A stretch of 24,473 nucleotides of DNA from an uncultured Archangium sp. (GCA_946479335.1 CAMLFP010000037.1:1-24473); one strand, 5' to 3'. Positions 1 to 7,462 are shown, counted from the stretch's first letter. The notes: generated from the letters alone by a model not told the origin. Numbers and translations: made by a program.

Positions 1-41
1 CGGTGGTGGTGCCCGTTGCTGCGTGATGCTCGCGGTGACAG

Positions 42-68
42 CCCCGGCTCCCTTCAGGGAGACCGGGG
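42..68 (-). terminator. Hairpin 3' of the small lipoprotein gene
   Basis: CCCCGGCTCCC pairs with GGGAGACCGGGG around a TTCA loop, giving an 11-bp stem with one bulged A. It begins five bases beyond the stop codon of the minus-strand lipoprotein gene, where a terminator is expected. There is no T-tract after it on the minus strand, so it may instead protect the 3' end, or terminate with Rho. Confidence 0.45.
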
Positions 69-73
69 CCACG

Positions 74-232
74 TCACCAAGACGCCTCCCGGTTCAGCCG
101 ACGGTCGGTGATGGCGTTCACGTCGAGCGTCGCCGAGCCCGTCGCGCCGGGGGCCTCACAAGAAGTCGCAGCGATGACCAGCGCGACGGCTCCGCACAGC
201 GTGACTGCGGACGTCCACGCGACGACCCTCAC
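74..232 (-). CDS. Small putative lipoprotein, 52 aa
   Basis: I do not recognise the family. Read from the GTG at 232, the peptide has a basic start (MRVVAW), a hydrophobic stretch (VTLCGAVALVIAAT) and a Cys in the context AATSC followed by EAPG, which is a plausible though imperfect lipobox. The mature part would be only about 28 residues, ending REASW. GC-rich third positions and a hairpin directly after the stop support a real gene. The start codon lies inside a palindromic repeat; a second in-frame GTG at 250 would add six residues (MRERVG) made entirely of repeat sequence. It is divergent from the transporter gene at 298. It could also be the truncated remains of a longer lipoprotein. Confidence 0.42.
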   Translation of the reverse strand: MRVVAWTSAVTLCGAVALVIAATSCEAPGATGSATLDVNAITDRRLNREASW

Positions 233-262
233 CCCAACCCTCTCCCGCACGCGGGAGAGGGG
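226..262 (+). repeat. Palindromic repeat, copy 1
   Basis: CCCTCACCCCAA is followed by CCCTCTCCCGC, an AC loop and GCGGGAGAGGG, a perfect 11-bp stem (238-248 with 251-261). The same head and stem occur at 959-995, 3072-3104 and, inverted, at 18059-18091. It sits between the divergent small lipoprotein gene and the transporter gene, and overlaps the likely GTG start of the former. Confidence 0.85.
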
Positions 263-297
263 CGCGCGGCACGTGGCGATGCGGTATTCGCGCTGCC

Positions 298-1656
298 ATG
301 ACCGAGCGTGAGGGACCGCTGGCGCGCGCCGCCGCCCGCTTCACCGCGTGGGCCGAGAAGTGGCTGCCCGACGCGTTCATCTTCGCCCTCCTCGCCACCG
401 TGCTGGTGGTGGCCGCCGCGTGGTTCAAGCTGGGCGACGCGCGCGAGGTCGTCTCCATCTGGGGCAACGGCTTCTGGGAGCTCCTCCCCTTCACGCTGCA
501 GATGGCGCTGGTCATCATCACCGGCTCCGTCGTCGCCTCGGCGCCGCCCGTGGAGCGCCTCATCGTCAAGCTCGCCAGCTTCCCCACCACGCCGCGCGGC
601 GCGGTGGCCTTCGTCGCCTTCTTCGCGATGGTCTCGAGCTGGTTCAACTGGGGCTTCTCCCTCATCTTCTCCGCGATGCTCGCGCGCGAGGTCGCGAAGA
701 AGGTGCCGACGGCCGACTACAAGGCGGTGTGCGCGTCGGCGTTCCTGGGCCTCGGCAGCATCTGGGCGCAGGGCCTCTCCGGGAGCGCCGCGCTGCAGAT
801 GGCGACTCCCTCCGCGCTGCCCGCCGCGTTGAGAGAGATGACCGGCGTCATCCCCCTGACGCAGACCATCTTCCTCTGGCAGTCGCTGGTGAGCGTGGTG
901 GTGGAGATCGCGTTGGTGACGGTGGTGATGTTCTTCGCCGCGCCGCGAGTGACATCGGCCCTCACCCCGACCCTCTCCCGTGAACGGGAGAGGGGGACGT
1001 CGCCGGCGCCTCCTCAGACGCCCGGCGAGTGGCTCGAGCACCAGCCGTATCTCTCCATATTCTTCGTCGCGCTCGCCGGGGCGTACCTCGTCATCACCTT
1101 CTCGAAGGGCGAGGGCCTCAACGCGCTCAACCTCAACACGCTGAACCTCGCCTTCCTCACCCTCGGCGTCGCGCTGCACGGCACGCCCGCCCGGCTGATG
1201 CGCGCCTTCAAAGACGCCACGCCCGGCGTGTGGGGCGTGATTCTGCAGTTCCCGCTCTACGCGGGCCTCGCGGCGCTCATCGTCAAGTCGCACCTGAACG
1301 AGGTCATCGCCGGCTTCTTCGTGTCGCTCTCGACGAAGCTGACGTACCCGGCGCTCGTCGCGCTGTACTCCGCGGTGCTGGGCATCTTCGTGCCGTCGGG
1401 CGGCAGCAAGTGGGTCATCGAAGCGCCCTACGTGATGCAGGCCGCGAAGGACCTCGGCGTGCATCAAGGGTGGATGGTCGCCTGCTACGACCTCGGTGAA
1501 GCGCTCGCGAACCTCGTGCAGCCGTTCTGGATGCTCCCGGTGCTCGGCGTGTTCGGCCTCAAGGCGCGCGACGTGATGGGCTACACGGCGCTCGTCTTCA
1601 TCGTGCTGGTGCCGGTGGTGCTGGTGTTGGTGACACTGCTGGGCGCGTCGTTATGA
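298..1656 (+). CDS. atoE: Short-chain fatty acid transporter, AtoE/TIGR00366 family
   Basis: The 452-residue protein is a multi-spanning inner-membrane permease matching the AtoE family, thought to import short-chain fatty acids such as acetoacetate or butyrate. Family features are the start FTAWAEKWLPDAFIFALLATV, the segments SSWFNWGFSLIFSAMLAREV and GSIWAQGLSGSAALQMATP, and the C-terminal FVPSGGSKWVIEAPYV, followed by DLGEALANLVQPFWMLP. Length fits the family (about 440). The ATG has no Shine-Dalgarno; a weak -10-like TATTCG lies at 285-290. Residues 221-233 (ALTPTLSRERERG) are encoded by a palindromic repeat lying in frame in a loop between two membrane segments. The stop overlaps the ATG of the peptidase gene, so the two are probably co-translated. 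No CoA-transferase or thiolase genes are nearby to confirm the substrate. Confidence 0.9.
   Translation: MTEREGPLARAAARFTAWAEKWLPDAFIFALLATVLVVAAAWFKLGDAREVVSIWGNGFWELLPFTLQMALVIITGSVVASAPPVERLIVKLASFPTTPRGAVAFVAFFAMVSSWFNWGFSLIFSAMLAREVAKKVPTADYKAVCASAFLGLGSIWAQGLSGSAALQMATPSALPAALREMTGVIPLTQTIFLWQSLVSVVVEIALVTVVMFFAAPRVTSALTPTLSRERERGTSPAPPQTPGEWLEHQPYLSIFFVALAGAYLVITFSKGEGLNALNLNTLNLAFLTLGVALHGTPARLMRAFKDATPGVWGVILQFPLYAGLAALIVKSHLNEVIAGFFVSLSTKLTYPALVALYSAVLGIFVPSGGSKWVIEAPYVMQAAKDLGVHQGWMVACYDLGEALANLVQPFWMLPVLGVFGLKARDVMGYTALVFIVLVPVVLVLVTLLGASL
959..995 (+). repeat. Palindromic repeat, copy 2, in frame inside atoE
   Basis: CCCTCACCCCGA is followed by CCCTCTCCCG, a TGAA loop and CGGGAGAGGG (971-980 with 985-994, a perfect 10-bp stem). 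The copy is read through by the transporter gene without a stop, giving LTPTLSRERERG. It lies in a hydrophilic loop after the membrane segment ending VVMFFAAPRV and before PYLSIFFVALAGAYL, where an insertion would be tolerated. Confidence 0.88.
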
Positions 1657-3050
1657 AGGGCGCCATGCTGTCCGCGACGCTCCTTCTTTCCTTCGTGGCC
1701 TCCGCGCAGACGCCGGAGCCGCTCCCGCGGATCCGCGACGCGGCGATGCAGAACCCCTGGGCGTACGAGCACCTGCGCGGCATGACCGACACCATCGGCC
1801 CGCGGCTCTCGGGTTCGCCCGCGTACGTCGCCGCCGCGAAGCGCCTCGCCGACGAGCTGCGCGCGCTGGGCGCGGAGGTCACGCTGCAACCGGTGAAGGT
1901 GCCGCACTGGGTGCGCGGCGCGGAGAGCGCGGAGCTGGTCGACTACCCCGGCCGGCCCGAGGGACTGACGCAGCGGCTGGCACTCACCGCGCTGGGCGGC
2001 TCCGGCGCGACGCCCGCCGCGGGGGTCACCGCGCGCCTGGTGGTGGTGCACGACCTCGATGAATTGAAAGCGCGCGCCGCCGAGGTGAAGGGCGCCATCG
2101 TGCTCATCACGCAGACCTTCGATGAGCGTCTCGCGCAGAATGGCTACGCGGGCACGGCGTACGGCGACGGCGCGCGCATCCGCTTCGCGGGCCCCGCGGA
2201 GGCGTCGGCGCTGGGAGCGGTCGCCGCGCTCACCCGCTCCATCGGCGGCGCGAACTTCCGCCTGCCGCACACCGGGCACACCGGCTTCAAGGAGAAGACG
2301 CCCATCCCCGCGGCGAGCTTGAGCGCGGAGGACGCCGACCTGGTCACGCGGCTCGCGGCGCAGGGCCCGGTGAAGCTGCACCTCACGCTGACGCCGAAGA
2401 CGCTGCCCGACACCGATGCGTTCAACGTCATCGCCGACTGGCGCGGCACCGAGAAGCCCGAGGAATACGTCATCGTCTCCGGGCACCTCGACTCGTGGGA
2501 CCTCGGCACTGGCGCGCTCGACGACGGCGTGGGCGTCTATGCCTCGGCCGGCGTGCTGCAGACGTTGTCGCAGCTCAAGCTCCACGCGCGCCGCACCATC
2601 CGCTTCATCGCGTGGGCGAATGAAGAGAACGGCCTGCGCGGCGCGAAGCAGTACCTGACGTCGGCGGCGAAGACGCTGGAGCACCACGTCGCGGTCATCG
2701 AGACCGACGAAGGTGGCGGGCGCGCGCTGGGCGTCTCGGCGGCGGTGACGCTGGAGTCGTTCCCCCAGTTGCAGCCGCTCGCCGCACTGCTGCGGCCCAT
2801 CGGCGCGAACGTGTTGGAGCGCAGCGACCGCGCGCGCGGCGCGGACATCTCGGTGCTGGAGGAGGCGGGGGTGCCGGGCTTCTCGCCGCTCCTCGATGCG
2901 CGCACGTACTTTGACTACCACCACACCGCGGCCGACACGTTCGACAAGGTCGACCCGGAGAACCTGCGCTCGCAGGTCGCGACGTTGAGCGTGCTGGCGT
3001 TCTTTCTGGCTGACCTCGAGCAGCCGCTGCCGCGGTTCAAGACGCCGTAA
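1653..3050 (+). CDS. Secreted M28-family metallopeptidase
   Basis: The 465-residue protein has a signal peptide (residues 1-18, cut near VASAQ), a middle region resembling the PA-type insert (about 90-235), and an M28 zinc aminopeptidase/carboxypeptidase Q-like domain from about 255. The di-zinc and catalytic residues are visible: H278 and D280 in SGHLDSWD, D290 in ALDDGVG, E324/E325 in WANEENGLRG, D352 in ETDEGG and H423/H424 in YFDYHHTAADTFD. It should remove amino acids or dipeptides from peptides in the periplasm or outside the cell. Its ATG overlaps the transporter stop (ATGA), which implies coupled translation. Whether peptide breakdown and short-chain acid uptake are functionally linked is inference. 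A palindromic repeat 22 bp past the stop could act as the 3' end. Confidence 0.92.
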   Translation: MKGAMLSATLLLSFVASAQTPEPLPRIRDAAMQNPWAYEHLRGMTDTIGPRLSGSPAYVAAAKRLADELRALGAEVTLQPVKVPHWVRGAESAELVDYPGRPEGLTQRLALTALGGSGATPAAGVTARLVVVHDLDELKARAAEVKGAIVLITQTFDERLAQNGYAGTAYGDGARIRFAGPAEASALGAVAALTRSIGGANFRLPHTGHTGFKEKTPIPAASLSAEDADLVTRLAAQGPVKLHLTLTPKTLPDTDAFNVIADWRGTEKPEEYVIVSGHLDSWDLGTGALDDGVGVYASAGVLQTLSQLKLHARRTIRFIAWANEENGLRGAKQYLTSAAKTLEHHVAVIETDEGGGRALGVSAAVTLESFPQLQPLAALLRPIGANVLERSDRARGADISVLEEAGVPGFSPLLDARTYFDYHHTAADTFDKVDPENLRSQVATLSVLAFFLADLEQPLPRFKTP

Positions 3051-3071
3051 AGCCGTGACACGAAGAAGCGC

Positions 3072-3104
3072 CCCTCACCCCAACCCTCTCCCCACGGGAG
3101 AGGG
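3072..3104 (+). repeat. Palindromic repeat, copy 3
   Basis: CCCTCACCCCAA precedes the stem CCCTCTCCC (3084-3092) and GGGAGAGGG (3096-3104) around a CAC loop. It lies 22 bp past the peptidase stop and 58 bp before the next gene, where the hairpin could help end the upstream transcript or stabilise its 3' end. Confidence 0.85.
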
Positions 3105-3162
3105 AGGTCAGAAAATTGCGTGAGCGCAACGTCGCGCGACACTCTTGTTGAAGGAGCGACCC

Positions 3163-3750
3163 ATGGCTTTCGACGTCGTGATGTTTGGTGCCGTCACCCT
3201 GCCCGAGATGAATGTCGAGGAGTGGTTGTCCACGCCCATCGAGACCTCGGAGTTCCCCTGGCTCGATGAGGTGGCCGGCGCGGAGGTGGTGCAGGACACG
3301 CCCGAGGCGCTGCTGGCCGCGCTGTCGGAGTCGGTCTGCGCGCCGCACGAGTTCCTCTCGGTCACGTTGACCGACGGGCGACTGCAGCTTCAGGCGTACC
3401 TCGGTGAAGACCGCTTCCGCGAATCAGCGCAGGCGGTGGCGGTGTTGGTCGCCAGCGCGGCGGCGTTCGGCGGCGTCGGCGAGGTGCACTTCATGGGGTA
3501 CCAGGGCATCCGCTTCGGGGAGCGCTTCACGTTGCGCGGCAGCCGGGTGACGTACAGCAAGGTCGCGGCGGAGCAGCTCGCGGCGCTGGAGCACCACGCG
3601 TCCTTCCAGCTCCTCGACGCGCGCATCCACGAGCGCTTCGACAGCCTCGTCGGCCGGCCGGACGTGCGTGAAGCGAAGGGCAGCCGCTGGGAGGTCAGCC
3701 CCTTCACCGGCCGCAAGGTGCGCGTCGCGGCGGCGCTGAAGCCGTCTTGA
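3163..3750 (+). CDS. Hypothetical cytosolic protein, 195 aa
   Basis: I do not recognise a family. The start at 3163 is chosen because a strong Shine-Dalgarno, GAAGGAG, sits at 3147-3153, nine bases upstream; an in-frame TTG at 3145 would start before it. There is no signal peptide or membrane segment. The protein is acidic at the N-terminus (MNVEEWLSTPIETSEFPWLDEV), has a central alternating hydrophobic part (VAVLVASAAAFGGVGEVHFMGYQG) and ends in a basic tail (SPFTGRKVRVAAALK). It lacks Cys/His clusters and Walker motifs. The FGGVGEVHFMGYQGIRFGERFTL stretch could be a beta-sheet core. It is followed by a convergent gene after 30 bp. Confidence 0.82.
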   Translation: MAFDVVMFGAVTLPEMNVEEWLSTPIETSEFPWLDEVAGAEVVQDTPEALLAALSESVCAPHEFLSVTLTDGRLQLQAYLGEDRFRESAQAVAVLVASAAAFGGVGEVHFMGYQGIRFGERFTLRGSRVTYSKVAAEQLAALEHHASFQLLDARIHERFDSLVGRPDVREAKGSRWEVSPFTGRKVRVAAALKPS

Positions 3751-3780
3751 AGCGCGTGCCGAGCGTCTCCGCCGCCCTCT

Positions 3781-4830
3781 TCAAAAGCTCGCGGACAGCC
3801 CGAGGCTGACGACGTGCCGCATGTAGAGGAACGAGTTCTGCGGGTAGAAGCCGAGGTACCCCGCGTAGCGCAGGTCGAGGTCGAGCCACTTCGTCAGCGG
3901 GCGCACGATCTTCAGCGTGGCTGACGACATGTTCTCGTCGTCCTCCACCACGGTGAGGTCCTGGCTCAGGTAGACGCCGTCGGGGAAAATCGACGGCTGA
4001 AACGTCACCGTCGCCAGCAGCGTCAGCTTCCACGGCAGCCGGAAGCCCGCGGTCACGTTGAAGCGGTGCCTCCGAATCGTCTCGCCGAACGAGTTCGACG
4101 TCTGGTCGTAGTACCCGTACGTGAAGCTGAAGTGGAACGGCCCGCGGTACGCGTAGGTGAGGCCGACGGTGAAGACCGCGTCGCGCCGGCGCGCGCCCGT
4201 GGAGCCGGTCTCGCCATTCGCGTCGGGCCGGCTCCGCGCGTCGCTGTTGTACACGCGCGGGTTGAAGCCGCCGTTGAGCGACACCGAGTGCCGCCGGAGG
4301 AAGCGGTAGCGCGCTTGAAAGCCGCCGTCGGGCCCGGAGTAGCTGTACGCGAAGCGGTTGTAGAAGAGGAAGCGGTGGGCGTTGATGAACGCGCGCACGT
4401 CGATGGCCGGGTCGGGGAAGAAGTCGAGCACCGCGCCGCCCTGCAGGTCGGTGTAGTCGCGCTGCGCGCCGCGCCGGTCTCGCACGCGCCCCGAGATGCC
4501 CACGCCGAAGTACTCGCCGAGCGCCGCCGTCCCCTCGAGCTGCGCGGCCTGCACCACGGTGTCTTCCGACGGCGCGAGGATGAACTTGCGCCCGGCGCCG
4601 TCGTAGGTGCCCACCACGCGGAAGCGGTCGCCGAAGAGCACCGCGCCATCGAGCTGCGCCAGCGCGAAGAAGAAGGCGTCATTCTGGGTGCCGACGCCCG
4701 GCGAGACGAACTCACGCCGTGCGTTCGAGTCGTACCCGGGCCCCACCCACAGCCGCGCGTGCCCCGACCACTCGGCCGCATGGCTCACCAGTGACAGCAA
4801 ACCGAGGGTGAGTGGTGCAAGACGCCGCAA
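3781..4830 (-). CDS. Putative outer-membrane beta-barrel protein, 349 aa
   Basis: No named family is recognised. The protein starts with a signal peptide (MRRLAPLTLGLLSLVSHA, then AEW) and continues with repeated alternating amphipathic strands rich in Tyr, Phe and Gly (for example FHFSFTYGYYDQTSNSF and HRFNVTAGFRLPWKLTLLATV), ending in Phe (SLGLSASF), the usual terminal residue of Omp85-inserted barrels. An early strand resembles the GPGYDSNARRE start of barrels that precede periplasmic TPR proteins. The start is a TTG; no ATG or GTG is available after the upstream in-frame stop. A TAAGTT hexamer lies nine bases before that TTG, supporting it. It is divergent from the small lipoprotein gene at 4880. 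Confidence 0.78.
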   Translation of the reverse strand: MRRLAPLTLGLLSLVSHAAEWSGHARLWVGPGYDSNARREFVSPGVGTQNDAFFFALAQLDGAVLFGDRFRVVGTYDGAGRKFILAPSEDTVVQAAQLEGTAALGEYFGVGISGRVRDRRGAQRDYTDLQGGAVLDFFPDPAIDVRAFINAHRFLFYNRFAYSYSGPDGGFQARYRFLRRHSVSLNGGFNPRVYNSDARSRPDANGETGSTGARRRDAVFTVGLTYAYRGPFHFSFTYGYYDQTSNSFGETIRRHRFNVTAGFRLPWKLTLLATVTFQPSIFPDGVYLSQDLTVVEDDENMSSATLKIVRPLTKWLDLDLRYAGYLGFYPQNSFLYMRHVVSLGLSASF

Positions 4831-4839
4831 GCGCCGCGC

Positions 4840-4845
4840 AACTTA
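4840..4845 (-). promoter_or_regulatory. -10-like TAAGTT, near-leaderless promoter
   Basis: TAAGTT on the minus strand lies 9 nt before the TTG start of the barrel gene. No Shine-Dalgarno and no clear -35 are seen. It matches the TAnnnT spacing found at seven other starts in the window. Confidence 0.45.
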
Positions 4846-4867
4846 GGCGAACTGGCGCGGCGTGCCG

Positions 4868-4873
4868 TACAGT
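4868..4873 (+). promoter_or_regulatory. -10-like TACAGT, leaderless promoter
   Basis: TACAGT ends 6 nt before the ATG at 4880, which would put the first transcribed base at or next to the A of the start codon. No Shine-Dalgarno is possible in such a transcript and none is visible. Confidence 0.5.
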
Positions 4874-4879
4874 CGCGTC

Positions 4880-5410
4880 ATGCGTCTCGCGCTCGTGCTC
4901 TCTGCGTTGGTGTTGACCGGCTGTGATGGGGCCCTCATCACCTTCTCCACCACCATCAAGGGTTCGGCCACCATCCAGGGGAGCCCGTTGGGCGGGCTGT
5001 TCAACCTGTTCCCGCAGATGAACAGCTTCAGCAACCTGAACTTCGACCAGAACCAGGACTTCAAGAACAACAACGCGCAGAAGTCGCACGTGAAGACGGC
5101 GAAGGTGACGTCGTTCACGCTGAAGATCACCGACCCCAACAACCAGGGCTACGACTTCCTCGACTCCGTGAAGTTCTCGGTGGAGAGCCAGGGCAACAAC
5201 ACCAGCGAGCTGGCGCACAAAGACGGCGTCGCGCAGCTGGGCCTGCAGGCGCCCAACCCCACGCTGGTGCTCGACGTGCCGGGCGATGACATCGCGGCGC
5301 ATATCCGCGCAGACGAGGTGACCTTCGCGTCGAGCGGCAACGGCCGGCAGCCGAACCAGGACGTGACGGTCGAAGCGGCCGTCACCCTGCTCATCGGCGC
5401 GGGGTTGTGA
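4880..5410 (+). CDS. Putative lipoprotein, 176 aa, Asn/Gln-rich
   Basis: I do not recognise the family. The N-terminus MRLALVLSALVLTGCDG is a clear lipoprotein signal with Cys15 as the lipidated residue, which fixes the ATG at 4880 over a GTG at 4862. After the Cys comes a stretch rich in Asn, Gln and Phe (residues about 35-65, NSFSNLNFDQNQDFKNNN), then a part with beta-sandwich character (KTAKVTSFTLKITDPN, DSVKFSVESQG, PTLVLDVPGDDIAAH, DVTVEAAVTLLI). It resembles small secreted structural or adhesion-type domains, but that is only a guess. It ends 3 bp from the convergent stop of the coiled-coil gene. Confidence 0.8.
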   Translation: MRLALVLSALVLTGCDGALITFSTTIKGSATIQGSPLGGLFNLFPQMNSFSNLNFDQNQDFKNNNAQKSHVKTAKVTSFTLKITDPNNQGYDFLDSVKFSVESQGNNTSELAHKDGVAQLGLQAPNPTLVLDVPGDDIAAHIRADEVTFASSGNGRQPNQDVTVEAAVTLLIGAGL

Positions 5411-5413
5411 CGC

Positions 5414-6520
5414 CTACTTGAGCTGCGCGGCGCGCGACTCGAGCTCGGCGGCCTTCTTCGAGAGGCCGGCCTTCAACTTCTCCAGCTCCGCGCGCTGACG
5501 CTCGAGCGCCTTGAGGTCGCTGCTGTCGAGCTCGAAGCGCTCCAGCGAACCCATCTGCGGGCGCGCGTCGGAGGCGCGGGTCACGCTGATGCTCGCGGAG
5601 TCGGTGCTGCCCGTGTAGCGGACGTCGGTGCCGCCGGTGTTGGACTGCTCGGGCGCACCGGCCGTGGCGCCGAGGTTCACCGCGTCAGAGGGCGAGTTGG
5701 CGACGCCGCCGGTGCCGGCCTGCGTGTTGGTGGTGTCCGGCGGCGCGCTCCCGCCGAACGCGCCCGTGGGGTTCTGCTGCCCGCCGCGGCCCGGCGTCTC
5801 CGACAACGGCGTGGTGGTGGTGCGCTGCACGCGCAGCCGGCGGTCGGAGTCGTCGAACATCGACTCCTCGCCCATGAAGCGCTGCACGCGCGCGTCGAGC
5901 TCCTGCTCCTCGCGGCGCTCGGTGATGCGCGTCTCGAGCTGCTTGAGCTGGCGGGCCAGCTTCTCCTCGCTGTCGCGCAGCAGGTCGGCGCGCTCCAGCA
6001 GCTCCTCCGGGTCATCGGAGGCGGCGTTGGTGTCCAACGTCGGGAGCTTCGCCTCGGGCACCGCCGCACGGAGGGCATCGCGCTCGGCGCGCAGCGCACG
6101 CATCGACGCGATGAGCGCGCGGCGCGTGTCGCGGTTGGTCTGACGGTCGAAGTCGGCGCGCTGGCGGCTCAGCTCTGCAGACAGCGCGTCGATGAGCGCG
6201 AGGTTGGCCGACGAGAGCTCCGACTCGCGCGAGGTGAGCTGCGCGGAGAGACCCGACAGCGTGCCCGACAGCTCCTGGCTGCGCTTGAGCGCCGAGTCGA
6301 GCTCGCCGCCGGGTAGCAGCTTGCCGGTCTGCTGCGCCTTCAAGCTCTCGATGCGCGCCGACAACGTGGAGAGCTCGTTTCGGCCCTTCAGTTGATCAGC
6401 CCGCAGCGTCGTCACCGCGTCACGCAGCGCGCGGCTGTTGGAGCGCAGGGCATCCAACGGGCCGGCCGCCCACCCGAAGGAGGCGGTGAGGCAGGCGATG
6501 AGGGCGAGCAGGCGGAGCAT
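5414..6520 (-). CDS. Putative periplasmic coiled-coil protein, 368 aa
   Basis: The start MLRLLALIACLTASFGWAAG is a signal peptide, so the ATG at 6520 is preferred to an in-frame start at 6568 that would lie upstream of the proposed promoter. Residues about 20-215 are almost entirely Ala/Arg/Glu/Leu-rich heptad-like helix (ALRDAVTTLRADQLKGRNEL, RQLKQLETRITERREEQEL). A low-complexity Gly/Thr/Pro/Asn linker (about 235-310) follows, and a short second coiled coil closes the protein (LKALERQRAELEKLKAGL). No enzymatic motif is seen; a scaffold or envelope-tether role is possible. A sigma-54-type promoter directly precedes it, leaving only about 8 nt of leader. Confidence 0.8.
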   Translation of the reverse strand: MLRLLALIACLTASFGWAAGPLDALRSNSRALRDAVTTLRADQLKGRNELSTLSARIESLKAQQTGKLLPGGELDSALKRSQELSGTLSGLSAQLTSRESELSSANLALIDALSAELSRQRADFDRQTNRDTRRALIASMRALRAERDALRAAVPEAKLPTLDTNAASDDPEELLERADLLRDSEEKLARQLKQLETRITERREEQELDARVQRFMGEESMFDDSDRRLRVQRTTTTPLSETPGRGGQQNPTGAFGGSAPPDTTNTQAGTGGVANSPSDAVNLGATAGAPEQSNTGGTDVRYTGSTDSASISVTRASDARPQMGSLERFELDSSDLKALERQRAELEKLKAGLSKKAAELESRAAQLK

Positions 6521-6538
6521 CTTCGGGAGGCGTTCTTC

Positions 6539-6555
6539 AGCAACCCCGGTGCCAA
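6539..6555 (-). promoter_or_regulatory. Sigma-54 (-24/-12) promoter
   Basis: On the minus strand the sequence reads TTGGCAC, five bases, then TTGCT, matching the RpoN consensus YTGGCAC-N5-TTGCW at every core position. The conserved G after TGGCAC is a C here. The predicted start of transcription is near 6528, about 8 nt before the ATG at 6520. Enhancer-binding sites were not identified in the short upstream gap. Confidence 0.5.
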
Positions 6556-6652
6556 CGGTACAGGGCAAAAGCGGCGCGATTCCAGACCCTTGAGACCAGG
6601 TGGGTGTGGCACCGCTCCCCGATTTTCGACCCCCTGACAGTTTTCTGTGACG

Positions 6653-7462
6653 TCAGTACCGGCCGGCCTTCGAGGCGACCATCGCCACGCCCGCGATGGC
6701 GGCGGTGATGCCGCAGCACATGAAGATGAGCAGCCACCAGAGGATCGCGAAGATGGCCTTGCCGGTGGTGCCCTGCTGGAGCTCGCGCAGGCCCCAGATC
6801 TGCAGCACCAGCGTGTAGAATGCGCCGAAGCCGCCCACCACGGGGATGACGAGCGAGATGTTGGACGCGCTCGCGTAGCCCAGCGCGCGCACCGTGACGG
6901 AGATGGGGTGGTTGCGCATGCCGGTGATGATGCAGCCGAGGTGCGCGAGGCCGGTGGTGATGAAGAAGTTCACCGGGAACATGGCGATGGCCCACACGGT
7001 GAGGATGCCGCCCGCCAGCACCGGGTGCTCCACCAGCCACGCGAAGCCCTCCATGAAGGGGTTCGAGCTGCCGAAGGTCTTCTGCATCTGCTTGAGCTGC
7101 GCGCCCTGCAGCCAGATGTTGAAGGCCTGGTACGGCATCGCGCCGAGGCACGCGACGGTCTGCACCAGCCACGCGAACCAGAACGCTTCGCCCGCGGGCC
7201 GGTTGCGGTCGACGGTGGCCCAGAAGCGCGTGGGCTCGAAGATGGTCTCCTTGAGCTGCTGCCAGAAGGCGGTGGGGAGGCCCAGCTCGTCGCGGCGCTC
7301 CCACGGCACCAGCCCGCGCTGTGAGTCGGCGGTCAGCTTGAGGCACGTCGGGCAGTTGGTCTTGCCGTCGGGGTTGCAGGTGACGCAGGTGAAGTTGCCG
7401 CAGCGCGGGCAGGTGGAGCCGGCGAACTGATCAGGGTGCAGCGCGCAGGTGGGGGAGGTCAT
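6653..7462 (-). CDS. Zinc-ribbon plus Yip1-like membrane protein, 269 aa
   Basis: The N-terminal 45 residues hold Cys6, His9, Cys18, Cys21, Cys26, Cys29, Cys37 and Cys40, a B-box-like zinc-binding pattern. Behind a short linker, about four or five membrane helices follow (around AFWFAWLVQTVACLGAM, LAGGILTVWAIAMFPVNFF, ISLVIPVVGGFGAFYTLVLQ and AIFAILWWLLIFMCCGIT) in the arrangement of the Yip1 family (PF04893). Function is unknown in bacteria; a membrane organisation or small-molecule role is only inferred. The ATG at 7462 is preferred over a GTG at 7501 because it starts just before the first Cys and has a TACGGT box nine bases upstream. It is divergent from the transglycosylase gene. Confidence 0.85.
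   Translation of the reverse strand: MTSPTCALHPDQFAGSTCPRCGNFTCVTCNPDGKTNCPTCLKLTADSQRGLVPWERRDELGLPTAFWQQLKETIFEPTRFWATVDRNRPAGEAFWFAWLVQTVACLGAMPYQAFNIWLQGAQLKQMQKTFGSSNPFMEGFAWLVEHPVLAGGILTVWAIAMFPVNFFITTGLAHLGCIITGMRNHPISVTVRALGYASASNISLVIPVVGGFGAFYTLVLQIWGLRELQQGTTGKAIFAILWWLLIFMCCGITAAIAGVAMVASKAGRY

Noticed and set aside
229..1467. A long minus-strand reading frame opposite the transporter gene
   Set aside because: It is Arg/Gly/His-rich with no recognisable domain and mirrors the GC-rich third positions of the real gene; it is an antisense shadow.
6521..6568. Earlier start for the coiled-coil protein at 6568
   Set aside because: It would hide the signal peptide behind 16 residues and place the start upstream of the sigma-54-type promoter.
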